Origin: a virus
Virus record (IMG/VR): IMGVR_UViG_3300037963_003785
Span: 7,665 to 71,664 of that record
Strand: one strand, 5' to 3'
DNA length: 64,000 nucleotides
The notes under the pieces were generated by a model that was not told where the DNA came from, did no database searches, and saw only the letters and a program-made list of their open reading frames with translations. Positions 43,355 to 51,131 of this stretch are shown here, piece after piece. A program made the translations under genes and the position numbers. Every line of letters starts with the position of its first letter. Position 1 is the first letter of the stretch.

Positions 43355-44250
43355 AATTGTTCCTTATACCATTCTATAGTTTTACGTAAACCATCTTTGA
43401 TACTTGTTTTTGCTTCCCACCCTATTTCCTCTTTTATCTTTGAAACATCTAACAATCTTATTGGTATCATTGATGGTTTTGTTTCATCATAAACAGGTGT
43501 AACTAAATGATTTTCTATGGTCTGACAATGATGTAATATTTCATTTACAGTTGTACCTTTACCACTACCGACATTGTATATTGTATATTCATCAACCTTA
43601 TTCATAACTTCAACACAAGAGTCAACAAAGTCATCTATGTAAATAAAATCTCTTACATCCTCTCCATCACCCCACACTACAAGTGGTTTTTCTCTATTAA
43701 CAACTTTCATAATTGTAGCAGGTAAGACGTGTGACCTTTCATCGTATTTATCACCAGGCCCATAAATATTAGCTGGTCTGAGAACTATACATTGCATAGT
43801 TGGATTCAAAAAAGTAGAATACATTTCACATAGGTGTTCAGTATATCTTTTCATCCACCCTACTGCATAATAAGATTTATATATATCACCAAAAGTAAAT
43901 TCATCTTCCTTGTTTGGTTTTTCAGCTGTATATGAATACACCACACTACTTGACATAAAAATAAACTTCTTAACTTTATTCACATAACAAGCTTCCATTA
44001 AATTTGCGTTCATTATAACATTAGGTGTGACGTGAGATAAAGGTGAATTTTGCATAACATGAGCACCTGAAGTATTTGCAGCACAATGAAATACAACATC
44101 AACACCTTTTGTTACTTCTAAACAATAATCACTATCTCTTAGGTCACCATCTTTTGTAGATGTACCTATAGCATCATAACCATCTTTTAATAATCTATCT
44201 AATAAATTACTACCTATTAAACCACTTTTACCTGTAACTAATATTTTCAT
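43348..44250 (-). CDS. NAD-dependent SDR epimerase/reductase, GDP-fucose-synthase-like layout
   Basis: A 300-residue extended SDR with Rossmann motif GKSGLIGSN at 7-15, VFHCAANTSGAHVM near 53-66 and FMSSSVVYS near 98-106. The usual catalytic YxxxK is altered: the region reads SYYAVGWMKRYTE (126-138), with tyrosines at 127-128 and the lysine at 134, not four residues after a tyrosine. The rest (RPANIYGPGDKYDERSHVLP, VWGDGEDVRDFIYIDD) is well kept. GDLRD and NTSGA recall GDP-L-fucose synthases, which would follow the GDP-mannose dehydratase upstream, but this is not certain. Confidence 0.8.
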   Translation of the reverse strand: MKILVTGKSGLIGSNLLDRLLKDGYDAIGTSTKDGDLRDSDYCLEVTKGVDVVFHCAANTSGAHVMQNSPLSHVTPNVIMNANLMEACYVNKVKKFIFMSSSVVYSYTAEKPNKEDEFTFGDIYKSYYAVGWMKRYTEHLCEMYSTFLNPTMQCIVLRPANIYGPGDKYDERSHVLPATIMKVVNREKPLVVWGDGEDVRDFIYIDDFVDSCVEVMNKVDEYTIYNVGSGKGTTVNEILHHCQTIENHLVTPVYDETKPSMIPIRLLDVSKIKEEIGWEAKTSIKDGLRKTIEWYKEQLC

Positions 44251-44268
44251 ATTCTTTCCTCTTTAAAT

Positions 44269-44946
44269 TTACCAACCACCAGGCCAATGACCTTCATGTT
44301 TTCTTTCTTTTACTTCTACATCTTTTTTCCACCATTCTCCAATATCATGGTCAAAGTAACCAATTAAATCATAGATTACTTTTTCAGCTGGAAAAGCAGT
44401 CAATGATTCTGGTGAATAATCTAACGTTTGTAATTCTTCTACATGATTTGGTATAGGAACTTTTTTAATGTGTTCTGAATTACAATACCACATATTAGCT
44501 TGAAAGTTTCCAAATTCACCGTGCATATTCATCCCAACCATATCAGAATCATTTAGTAATTCTAAACATTTTTTATGATTAGAAACTAAAGTACTTGAGA
44601 TTATTTTTCTAATCGTATGTAAATCACCATCTCCTTGAACGACCCCAAAATTATTGAAATATAATATTTTTGTGTTTGGTTTATCTTTGTAATAATTTTT
44701 TATATATTTTATTGGTTCTATTTCACACCAAGGCCATCCTTGTTTTTTATCTAATTGATGTACATGAACTTCATCTTTTATTTTTAGGTATCGTGGTTCA
44801 CCACTAATTGTAACATGAATATTATCGGTAAGGTCTTCTACCAATTCAAACAATTCTTCAAATATGGATTGTAAAAAGCCTTTGGCTCTGTATTCCTTTT
44901 CTACATCAGAAAGTAAACAATTGTTATGAATCCATACATCAAACAT
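44269..44946 (-). CDS. Glycosyltransferase-like protein of the 'F.NFGV/HTKGV' family
   Basis: A 225-residue protein with no named family that I can assign. Its centre (KILYFNNFGVVQGDGD, then LLNDSDMVGMNMHGEF and NFQANMWYCNSEHIKKVP) matches the pattern of two other proteins in this cassette, at 49537 and in the N-terminal half of 61678-63087: a strand ending in a (F/H)xxGV motif, a helix pair, DxVG, then an aromatic W.N/W.A segment followed by K(V/L)P. These look like GT-A-related proteins, with the aromatic motif near a substrate pocket. It overlaps the upstream oxygenase by eight bases. Confidence 0.65.
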   Translation of the reverse strand: MFDVWIHNNCLLSDVEKEYRAKGFLQSIFEELFELVEDLTDNIHVTISGEPRYLKIKDEVHVHQLDKKQGWPWCEIEPIKYIKNYYKDKPNTKILYFNNFGVVQGDGDLHTIRKIISSTLVSNHKKCLELLNDSDMVGMNMHGEFGNFQANMWYCNSEHIKKVPIPNHVEELQTLDYSPESLTAFPAEKVIYDLIGYFDHDIGEWWKKDVEVKERKHEGHWPGGW

Positions 44947-45856
44947 CTATCAAATCTCTTATACTACTTTTGTGATATCCGAACTTTCCACCTGGTCTAA
45001 ATTCAGCACCCATTCTACCTTTACCTCTATACAATGGTCTACCATCGAGAACTTTCCATTCATAATCTTCTACAGGTATAATTCTAACATCTAAAGATAT
45101 CCTTGTTGTGTAATCATCATCATGTTGTCTTGACTCGCCAGTATGTATACATCTTGAATCAAATACAAATAATTCATCATTTGTAATTTTTAATTCATCA
45201 GATTCTAAAAAACCATAGTCATTAAATATACTATTTGCACTCCAAGACATTTCTATAAATTTATCAAAATTAAATCCATAAGCAGAATACCATCTCAAGG
45301 ATTTATCTATACCCATAATTCGTAATCCACTTCTTTTGTTTTTAGTCAAAGACCACCACAAATTTATCTCTCGTGGTGAGTGTCCATATTGTACATCAGA
45401 ATGATATCTTGGGTAATGTGTTGCACCATACTCATCCGCATCAGGAAAATGAAATCTAAATGTAGGTGTTTCTTGAAAATAAAAATCAAATCTGAAAACA
45501 TCTTCATACAAATGTTTTAACCACTCATGATATAGATTTATAAATTTATCATCGGTCTCATAAAACAATCTACCTACTTCAGATATGCCATGGTCTATAT
45601 CGTAGTTTATTAATTCTTGGTCTAACTTAGAATGTAAATTCTCCAAGTCTTCAGATTTATCATATGATATCAATTCTTTATCATCTAACATCCTACGGAC
45701 TTCATCTCTGTATTTGATAGACCATTCTTTGTTATCTATCTTTATTTGGTCATCACCGAAATTTTCTATCATAGAACCAAATCTACGATATTCTTTTTCA
45801 TAGTGTTTTTGTATATTATTTTGATGTATTGCTTTTACTTCTTGAACTGTTTTCAT
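44939..45856 (-). CDS. Fe(II)/2-oxoglutarate-type oxygenase with long N-terminus
   Basis: A 305-residue protein. The C-terminal 180 residues carry a facial triad: His152 and Asp154 in YPRYHSDVQYGHS, His238 in RCIHTGESRQH and Arg252 in TTRISLDVR, in the same layout as the protein at 40123-40776. The 120-residue N-terminal part is helical and charged (KHYEKEYRRFGSMIENFGD), possibly for substrate or partner binding. Likely a sugar- or glycan-modifying oxygenase. It overlaps both neighbours (41 bases upstream, 8 downstream). Confidence 0.72.
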   Translation of the reverse strand: MKTVQEVKAIHQNNIQKHYEKEYRRFGSMIENFGDDQIKIDNKEWSIKYRDEVRRMLDDKELISYDKSEDLENLHSKLDQELINYDIDHGISEVGRLFYETDDKFINLYHEWLKHLYEDVFRFDFYFQETPTFRFHFPDADEYGATHYPRYHSDVQYGHSPREINLWWSLTKNKRSGLRIMGIDKSLRWYSAYGFNFDKFIEMSWSANSIFNDYGFLESDELKITNDELFVFDSRCIHTGESRQHDDDYTTRISLDVRIIPVEDYEWKVLDGRPLYRGKGRMGAEFRPGGKFGYHKSSIRDLIDV

Positions 45857-46808
45857 TTTTTAAATACCACTCTATTGTTTCTTTGATACCATCCTTTAGA
45901 TTTTTTGTTGGTTTAAAACCATAACTTTCTGCTAAAGTTGTATCCATTAATCTAATGTTATCCCCTTTATTTTTTTCGTCACCCATCCACTCAACTTTTT
46001 TACCATAGTATGCTGCAATTGTATCGACAATTTGTTTTATTTTAAATCCTTGTCCACTTCCAAGATTAACCACGTCATTTACTTTATTTTCAACAAGATG
46101 TATCATACCTCTAGCTACATCCTCTGAATTGATAAAATCCCTAACAGGAGTTCCGTCACCCCAAGCTCTTATAACTCTTGACTTGTGTCCTTTTTTTATG
46201 ATTGACGGAATCACCATAGAATCAGGCCCAAAATTATCATAAAGACCATAAACGTTTGCAGGTCTAACACTCGTATAACTTGTCCACTTTCCACCATCTG
46301 AATCTCTGTAACAATCCAAAACTAATTCACCCATACGTTTAGCCCATGCAGGATACCAATCGTTTTTAGATGGAAATGTTTTCCACACGTCACTTTCCAC
46401 AAAACGTTCTGACTCAGCATACACCCCTACCGAACTTGTGTTTAGAATCCAATCAGCAGAACAACGTTTTGCAGCTTCCAATAAATTAGTATTGAATTGT
46501 AACATTGGTATAAAGTATCTTGCTGGATTGGTCAATGCACTCTTAGGACTACCCTTTACTCCTGCAAGATGAAACACAATGTGTTGGTCTTGACATATGT
46601 GATAACAATCTTTCATGGTTCTTAAATCAACACTATGATAAAATGTATTTTCCTGTGGCCATTTGAATCTTGATTTTCCATGTATATCAGACAGAGTTAA
46701 TACACAATTATAATTATCAAGTAATAACTTTGTTAATTGGTATCCAATCATACCATTAGCACCAGTAATTAATATGTTCTTACCATTTAGGTTGATTTTA
46801 CTTTTCAT
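45816..46808 (-). CDS. NAD-dependent SDR sugar-nucleotide epimerase
   Basis: A 330-residue extended SDR from ATG 46808; a GTG at 46820 would add four residues. Rossmann motif GANGMIGYQ at 16-24, VFHLAGVKGSP near 78-88, and NTSSVGVYAES. The catalytic-tyrosine region reads WYPAWAKRMGE, with Tyr152 five residues before Lys157 instead of four, a shift also seen in the epimerase at 43348-44250. Later motifs are normal (RPANVYGLYDNFGPDSMVIP, WGDGTPVRDFINSEDV). It overlaps the TPP-binding gene by 11 bases. Substrate unknown. Confidence 0.82.
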   Translation of the reverse strand: MKSKINLNGKNILITGANGMIGYQLTKLLLDNYNCVLTLSDIHGKSRFKWPQENTFYHSVDLRTMKDCYHICQDQHIVFHLAGVKGSPKSALTNPARYFIPMLQFNTNLLEAAKRCSADWILNTSSVGVYAESERFVESDVWKTFPSKNDWYPAWAKRMGELVLDCYRDSDGGKWTSYTSVRPANVYGLYDNFGPDSMVIPSIIKKGHKSRVIRAWGDGTPVRDFINSEDVARGMIHLVENKVNDVVNLGSGQGFKIKQIVDTIAAYYGKKVEWMGDEKNKGDNIRLMDTTLAESYGFKPTKNLKDGIKETIEWYLKNENSSRSKSNTSK

Positions 46809-47328
46809 TGTAGTAATCACCCCACTCTACAATAAGTGAAGAACCCTCTCCATGATAAGCGTCTTGGAAAGCTGGTAATATCTCTTCAGGTTCATTTAAC
46901 AATACAACATTAACTTCATTTAATAGGTCTTTGAATATTTGGGTGTAGTCCTGTGTGTGTTGGATACCACCATTCAAAGGATGTTTTGCACCTATTGATG
47001 TTCTCATGATAACTTTAGGTTTAAAATTACCCTCAGTCATTTCTTGCATTTTATCAAGGTGATTTACCAAAGAATCCATTGCTCTCATTAAAAAGTCAAA
47101 TCTTGGAAAACAACTTATTGGGATATGTCCTTCAAGTGCCATTCCAACACTCATACCCATTTGTATTTCCTCAAAGACTGGTGTTTCTATTTTCTTACTA
47201 TCGTCTAAAGTGCTTAAAGTATTATAGATTGCATTACCACTATATTTTACAGATTGACCCATAAAGATAGTGTCGTCTTGTTGACCCAACCATTCCATAC
47301 TATTTATTAATTCATCTTTGTATTTCAT
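46798..47328 (-). CDS. TPP-dependent enzyme, pyrimidine-binding (E1-beta-like) subunit
   Basis: A 176-residue protein consisting of just one domain: the Pyr domain of transketolase/E1-type thiamine diphosphate enzymes. VFEEIQMGMSVGMALEGHIP supplies the conserved Glu that activates TPP; FDFLMRAMDSLVNHLDKMQ and VIMRTSIGAKHPLNG follow as in E1-beta. The usual C-terminal transketolase domain is absent. It directly follows the PP-domain gene; ATG 47328 has AGGAG five bases upstream (a neighbouring ATG at 47331 is also possible). The two subunits would form the TPP site together. Confidence 0.83.
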   Translation of the reverse strand: MKYKDELINSMEWLGQQDDTIFMGQSVKYSGNAIYNTLSTLDDSKKIETPVFEEIQMGMSVGMALEGHIPISCFPRFDFLMRAMDSLVNHLDKMQEMTEGNFKPKVIMRTSIGAKHPLNGGIQHTQDYTQIFKDLLNEVNVVLLNEPEEILPAFQDAYHGEGSSLIVEWGDYYNEK

Positions 47329-47336
47329 CATAACTC

Positions 47337-47954
47337 CTAAAATAAAACCCAATTGCCAGTACCATGATGTGGATACTCACGTTCGTATTTATAATATATT
47401 ACATTTTCAGGTACTTCTCGTTTACCACCCCAAGTTTCATCAGTAGGTGTGTTTGTACTCATATTGTTATCCTCGACCACAAATTGTAATGGTAAATCAA
47501 GGTTAGTTGCATACTTATGTGCCTCATAAAACAATCCACTTTCAAATGTCATGTCTCCGATAAAACACCAAGTCTTGTTTTTACTACCACTTAACTTTTG
47601 TGTTTGTGCAGTTCCAAGAGCCAATGGTATGATTCCACCAACAATTGATGAGGAATAAAACTTAGGTTCTGTAGAATAAACACTCATACTTTTACCACGT
47701 ACAATTAAATCTTTTAGTGTCTCTCTTGGAATACCATGTAGTAACGCATGATAATGATTTCTCCAACTACTAAAGACCCAATCATCTTTGTCTACGTCTT
47801 TAAAAATTTCTATCAGTTGGTCTTCATTCCCACCACTCAAATGAACTGGTGCAGTAATTTTACCATCCTCATATATTTCTTTTATTTCAGTTTCAAAGTC
47901 TATTAAAAAAGACTTATCGTCTGCTCTCTGTATACTTTCTTGTCCTCTTATCAT
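47337..47954 (-). CDS. TPP-dependent enzyme, pyrophosphate-binding (E1-alpha-like) subunit
   Basis: A 205-residue protein with the PP domain of TPP enzymes. The Mg/TPP motif is CFIGDMTFESGLFYEAHKY (GDM at 133-135) to EDNNMSTNTPT (Asn163-Asn164), thirty residues apart as expected for GDG-x-NN. WRNHYHALLHGIP recalls the E1-alpha RNHxxxL segment. Together with the next gene it makes a minimal two-chain enzyme of 381 residues, smaller than ordinary E1 or transketolase. It could act on a keto sugar or pyruvate-type donor to branch or extend a sugar (inference). Start overlaps the previous stop as ATGA. Confidence 0.83.
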   Translation of the reverse strand: MIRGQESIQRADDKSFLIDFETEIKEIYEDGKITAPVHLSGGNEDQLIEIFKDVDKDDWVFSSWRNHYHALLHGIPRETLKDLIVRGKSMSVYSTEPKFYSSSIVGGIIPLALGTAQTQKLSGSKNKTWCFIGDMTFESGLFYEAHKYATNLDLPLQFVVEDNNMSTNTPTDETWGGKREVPENVIYYKYEREYPHHGTGNWVLF

Positions 47955-48427
47955 CTGTCCCTCCCAAATAATATGGGTTTATTATGTGGCCATTCAAATC
48001 CCCACATCTCATCATCCCATTTAATTACGAATTGCTTGTCGATGTCATTATAGTCACCATCAAATGCTAACTTATAATGAAATGTACAATCATCACTTAA
48101 AACAAAATGCCCGTTTCCACAACCTGGTGGAACCAAAACTTGTTTTCTATTTTCTGCTGATAGTACAAACCAATCCCAATCTTTGTAAGTTGGTGAATCT
48201 TCTCTATTGTCTGCAACTATCAAATAAAATTTACCATAAACACAATTGATAAGTTTCCATGTTTCAAAATCTCCATGTAACCCTCGTATTGTATTTTTTC
48301 TTGAGTGAGAAAATTTATCAAATCTCCAATTTAGTTTTGGATATTCTTCACTATCCCAAGTGGTATAAATATCTCCTCTAAAATCTTCCCAAGCTTCTGG
48401 TTCAAATACTTTTAAATCTTTAATCAT
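47951..48427 (-). CDS. RmlC-like dTDP-sugar 3,5-epimerase family protein
   Basis: A 158-residue cupin of the dTDP-4-dehydrorhamnose 3,5-epimerase family. Family landmarks: DFRGDIYTTW, SRKNTIRGLHGDFE with the catalytic His, KLINCVYGKFYLIVADNRED, LSAENRKQVLVPPGCGNGHF and IKWDDEMWGFEWP. In the family VPPGFAHGF, the Ala is replaced (GNGHF), so specificity may differ. Start chosen at ATG 48427 with GGAG upstream; it overlaps the dehydratase stop as ATGA. It would epimerise the 4-keto sugar made by the upstream dehydratase, or isomerise it. Confidence 0.88.
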   Translation of the reverse strand: MIKDLKVFEPEAWEDFRGDIYTTWDSEEYPKLNWRFDKFSHSRKNTIRGLHGDFETWKLINCVYGKFYLIVADNREDSPTYKDWDWFVLSAENRKQVLVPPGCGNGHFVLSDDCTFHYKLAFDGDYNDIDKQFVIKWDDEMWGFEWPHNKPILFGRDR

Positions 48428-49401
48428 AACTTTTCTCTCCAATAATCTAAAAGGTCATCACATATTTCTTCTAAACCTTTCGTTGGTTCCCATCCAGTTT
48501 CTTTTCTAAACTTACTTGTATCAGGTACTTGTAAGGTAATATCAGTTGGTCTAACTCTATCTTGGTCAAGTAAAGGCTCTAAACCCTTTTTGGTAGACTT
48601 ACTAATCAACATATTTAGTGCATCACCAACTGTACAGGTGTAGTCTCCACCTATATTATATCGTTGTCCAACTCTACCTTTTTTCTTTACCAACCAATAT
48701 GCATGTACAGCATCATCAATATGACTATAAGTTCTAACGGAATCTAAATTACCATGTCTGATATAACCATCTCCGTTACCCTTTTCATTCTGTACAACTT
48801 GGTGTGCAAACCACGATAGAGCAAACATCTTACCTCTACGTGAACCCTCGTGACTAAACATTCTTGTTATGATAACTTTCATATCATAAGCAGTGTGATA
48901 GTATTCTGAAATAAAATCATGTGCTACCTTAGATATAGAATATGGATTAGCAGCTCTTAATGGTTGAGACTCGGTCATCGGTAATTCTTCTCTCTTTGGA
49001 TTACCATAAACCTCTGATGAAGACACACTTACAATCAAAGGATTACAAATACCATCATCTTTTGCTAATCTTAATTCTTCTAATAGGTTGGTAGTTCCTA
49101 TAACATTAGTAGTTAGTGTCTGAACAGGTAATTGAAAACTTGTTTCTGGAAAACTTTGAGCTGCAAAATGATAAACAACATCAGGTTTAGAATCACGAAT
49201 TACCATGTTGAGACTACTTCTATCAAGTAAATCACATTCATATAATTTTACTTTGGGATGTCCTATTAGATGTTCTATATTTTCGTGGTTACTTCTCCAA
49301 CGTTTGAGTGCATATACTTCCACGTCATCTACATTATCTAATAGATAGTCAGCCATGTGACTTCCTACAAAACCTGTTATTCCTGTTATCAATACTCGCA
49401 T
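48424..49401 (-). CDS. gmd: GDP-mannose 4,6-dehydratase-type SDR
   Basis: A 325-residue extended SDR. GITGFVGSH at 7-15 binds NAD(P); VYHFAAQSFPETSF, SVSSSEVYGNP and NPYSISKVAHDF (YxxxK normal) form the active site; RMFSHEGSRRGKMFALSW resembles the GDP-mannose dehydratase NHESPRRGE block. It would make GDP-4-keto-6-deoxymannose, the entry to fucose-, colitose- and perosamine-type sugars. A related CDP-glucose dehydratase cannot be fully excluded. The start is led by GGGAGGCATTTTTTTATG and lies behind a 130-base structured leader, the only large break in the cassette. Confidence 0.83.
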   Translation of the reverse strand: MRVLITGITGFVGSHMADYLLDNVDDVEVYALKRWRSNHENIEHLIGHPKVKLYECDLLDRSSLNMVIRDSKPDVVYHFAAQSFPETSFQLPVQTLTTNVIGTTNLLEELRLAKDDGICNPLIVSVSSSEVYGNPKREELPMTESQPLRAANPYSISKVAHDFISEYYHTAYDMKVIITRMFSHEGSRRGKMFALSWFAHQVVQNEKGNGDGYIRHGNLDSVRTYSHIDDAVHAYWLVKKKGRVGQRYNIGGDYTCTVGDALNMLISKSTKKGLEPLLDQDRVRPTDITLQVPDTSKFRKETGWEPTKGLEEICDDLLDYWREKL

Positions 49402-49525
49402 AAAAAAATGCCTCCCAAATAAAGTAAGACATTCTGTATTGAATGCCTCCCATAGTTTATAGTCTTATTGTGGTGGGTTAGGTCTTTCAGGATTGGCTAC
49501 CCGAGTTATCACCACTTGACTGTAT
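49402..49525 (-). promoter_or_regulatory. Structured leader RNA candidate upstream of gmd (wcaG-RNA-like)
   Basis: The 124-base leader after the box at 49526 holds a stem GTGGTG/CACCAC (49510-49515 with 49470-49475) enclosing GGGTAG/CTAACCC, a stem with one bulged A. An 11-base direct repeat TGGGAGGCATT (49442-49452 and 49407-49417) follows; the second copy is the dehydratase ribosome-binding site. Its position before a sugar-nucleotide gene in a marine T4-like phage recalls the wcaG RNA motif. That match is from memory of where the motif occurs, not from an alignment. Confidence 0.5.
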
Positions 49526-49533
49526 ATAAATAT
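49526..49533 (-). promoter_or_regulatory. ATATTTAT box upstream of gmd leader
   Basis: Sense strand reads TTGATATATATTTATATACAG, 124 bases before the start at 49401. It overlaps the end of the upstream glycosyltransferase gene region and precedes the structured leader. Confidence 0.4.
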
Positions 49534-49536
49534 ATA

Positions 49537-50367
49537 TCAAGTTAGCCATGGATTAATTAATTTTTTCTCATTTTTATTTATATAATCCCAATTCTCTTGT
49601 TGATACAAATGTCTTTGATTAGATGTTAGTATTTCAAATCCAGATATTTCATTAAATACATGACCAAAATACATTTCAACTCCATGTCGATGTGGGTCGT
49701 TATATAAACCATCAACATCATTCCATTTACTATTACTAAATAATTTTTTATTGTTAACCCAAAAGAAAGTTCCTGAATAATGCCATCCTACATATTTTAG
49801 TTTATCTGCAGTTGTTGGCCAATTTACTTTAGTATTATCATCTCTTAAATCCCAATGTTCAAAATTAGTAATTTTAAAACAACCAGCAGTAGAATAGTTT
49901 TTTAATATAGTATCGAGTTTATCAACGTACTTTAAATTAAATTTATACATTGATTCTGTCCAAGTCAATATTGGTTTTATTGTATCAAAATATGATACAC
50001 CCTTTGTGTGTGCATAAAAAGTCATTTCATCTTCTAAACTATAAACCTTTTCTAACATATCTCTAAACGTATATATCTCTCCGATGGTAGGGTCGTTTTC
50101 GTAAAATTGTATATCGGCTTTTTTTGGAAAAAAACTTTTTATATAATCTTCATCAGTATGTGTAACTAAATCCCTTTGTCCTAAATCATAATGTTTTCCG
50201 ATAAGTTTTTTATAATCATCTCCAGTATTTTTTTCTATACAAACAGATATTATCAATCTATCAAATATCTTAAAATCATTAGAATATTCTTTTAACCAAT
50301 TTATATTTTTTATCCAAACATCATTTCCCTTAACAGGAAATACGTGATATAATAATGTTTTTTTCAT
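49537..50367 (-). CDS. Glycosyltransferase-like protein of the HTKGV family
   Basis: A 276-residue protein from ATG 50367, which overlaps the previous stop as ATGA. The centre has TFYAHTKGVSYFDTIKP, CFKITNFEHW and YVGWHYSGTFFWVNNKKLF, the same succession (HTKGV, helices, aromatic FFW.N) as in the N-terminal half of the protein at 61678-63087 and in the protein at 44269. The family is common in surface-glycan loci but its reaction is not defined; a GT-A-like glycosyltransferase is the best guess. It is the last gene before the leader and dehydratase. Confidence 0.68.
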   Translation of the reverse strand: MKKTLLYHVFPVKGNDVWIKNINWLKEYSNDFKIFDRLIISVCIEKNTGDDYKKLIGKHYDLGQRDLVTHTDEDYIKSFFPKKADIQFYENDPTIGEIYTFRDMLEKVYSLEDEMTFYAHTKGVSYFDTIKPILTWTESMYKFNLKYVDKLDTILKNYSTAGCFKITNFEHWDLRDDNTKVNWPTTADKLKYVGWHYSGTFFWVNNKKLFSNSKWNDVDGLYNDPHRHGVEMYFGHVFNEISGFEILTSNQRHLYQQENWDYINKNEKKLINPWLT

Positions 50368-51131
50368 ATTACCCAATCTTTTAATTTTGTTGGTATTTGA
50401 TATTTTTCTCTATCAGGCCATTTTGATAAATCTGTATAGATTCCATGAAATCCAAATTGATTTTCATATTTTAAATCTCCTTGTCGTGGTGACTCCGAAG
50501 AAAAGTTCCATTCTACCCACGATGATTTTGGCCAAACACAACCTTGTGATTCAAGAAAATCTCTATTCATTCTACATATCACATGGTCTTCTGGTCTTAC
50601 TTTATCTACATAAACTTTTTCAAAAACCCCATCGTTATTATTATGAGCAACAGTTACTAACTCAGCATTAACTATTTCATATTTACAATATGACTGAACT
50701 AAATTCATCAGTTTTTTAGAACGCCAACTAAAACCACCATTACCTACGTTACCATTTGTTCTCTTTGAACCACCAAAACTACCATCACCATCTTTGAAGT
50801 CCCATCTAGCTCCCATATAATCATACTGATTAAAAAACTCAGGACTATATTGTTCTGCATTACAAACCCAACTATCAGACTGAATCAACAACATATAGTC
50901 TGTATCAAAATAATCGTTCATATAATTTAAACAAAAATACTGATACTCAGTTGATGAAGGCATCGGTCTTATCTTTTCATGAAATTCATGGTCAACATCA
51001 AATGGTGTTAATAACTTTACATCATCAAACTCACATTGGTCTAATGTTATTTCTAATGACTTTAGAATCTTATCAACATTATAACTAACACCCTCTATGG
51101 CTATGAGAGTTGTGTCTTCTATCTTAGTCAT
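50364..51131 (-). CDS. DUF5672-type glycosyltransferase-like protein (copy 2)
   Basis: A 255-residue protein of the DUF5672 type. MLLIQSDSWVCN (a putative metal-binding QSD in place of DxD), FFNQYDYMGARWDF and NVGNGGFSWRSKKLM are the family landmarks, followed by RPEDHVICRM and QFGFHGIYTDL. The family is found in surface-polysaccharide loci and is believed to be GT-A-like. It is a tandem paralogue of the next gene upstream, which it overlaps by eight bases. Confidence 0.8.
   Translation of the reverse strand: MTKIEDTTLIAIEGVSYNVDKILKSLEITLDQCEFDDVKLLTPFDVDHEFHEKIRPMPSSTEYQYFCLNYMNDYFDTDYMLLIQSDSWVCNAEQYSPEFFNQYDYMGARWDFKDGDGSFGGSKRTNGNVGNGGFSWRSKKLMNLVQSYCKYEIVNAELVTVAHNNNDGVFEKVYVDKVRPEDHVICRMNRDFLESQGCVWPKSSWVEWNFSSESPRQGDLKYENQFGFHGIYTDLSKWPDREKYQIPTKLKDWVI

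Noticed and set aside
46798-47954. One frameshifted TPP-enzyme gene rather than two genes
   Set aside because: The first frame ends with its own stop, followed by AGGAG and a new ATG pair; both products have complete domain ends, so two separate chains are more likely.
49470-49515. Possible tRNA or tRNA fragment
   Set aside because: GTGGTG/CACCAC resembles an acceptor stem, but the segment is only about 46 bases, with no anticodon arm or T-loop sequence. A leader RNA structure fits better.
6728-49533. Classical T4 late promoters (TATAAATA on the coding strand)
   Set aside because: The TATAAATA-type strings in the gaps lie on the non-coding strand relative to the genes; coding-strand copies are rare (one before 10616 overlaps the ribosome-binding region). 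The boxes are therefore reported as a separate motif.
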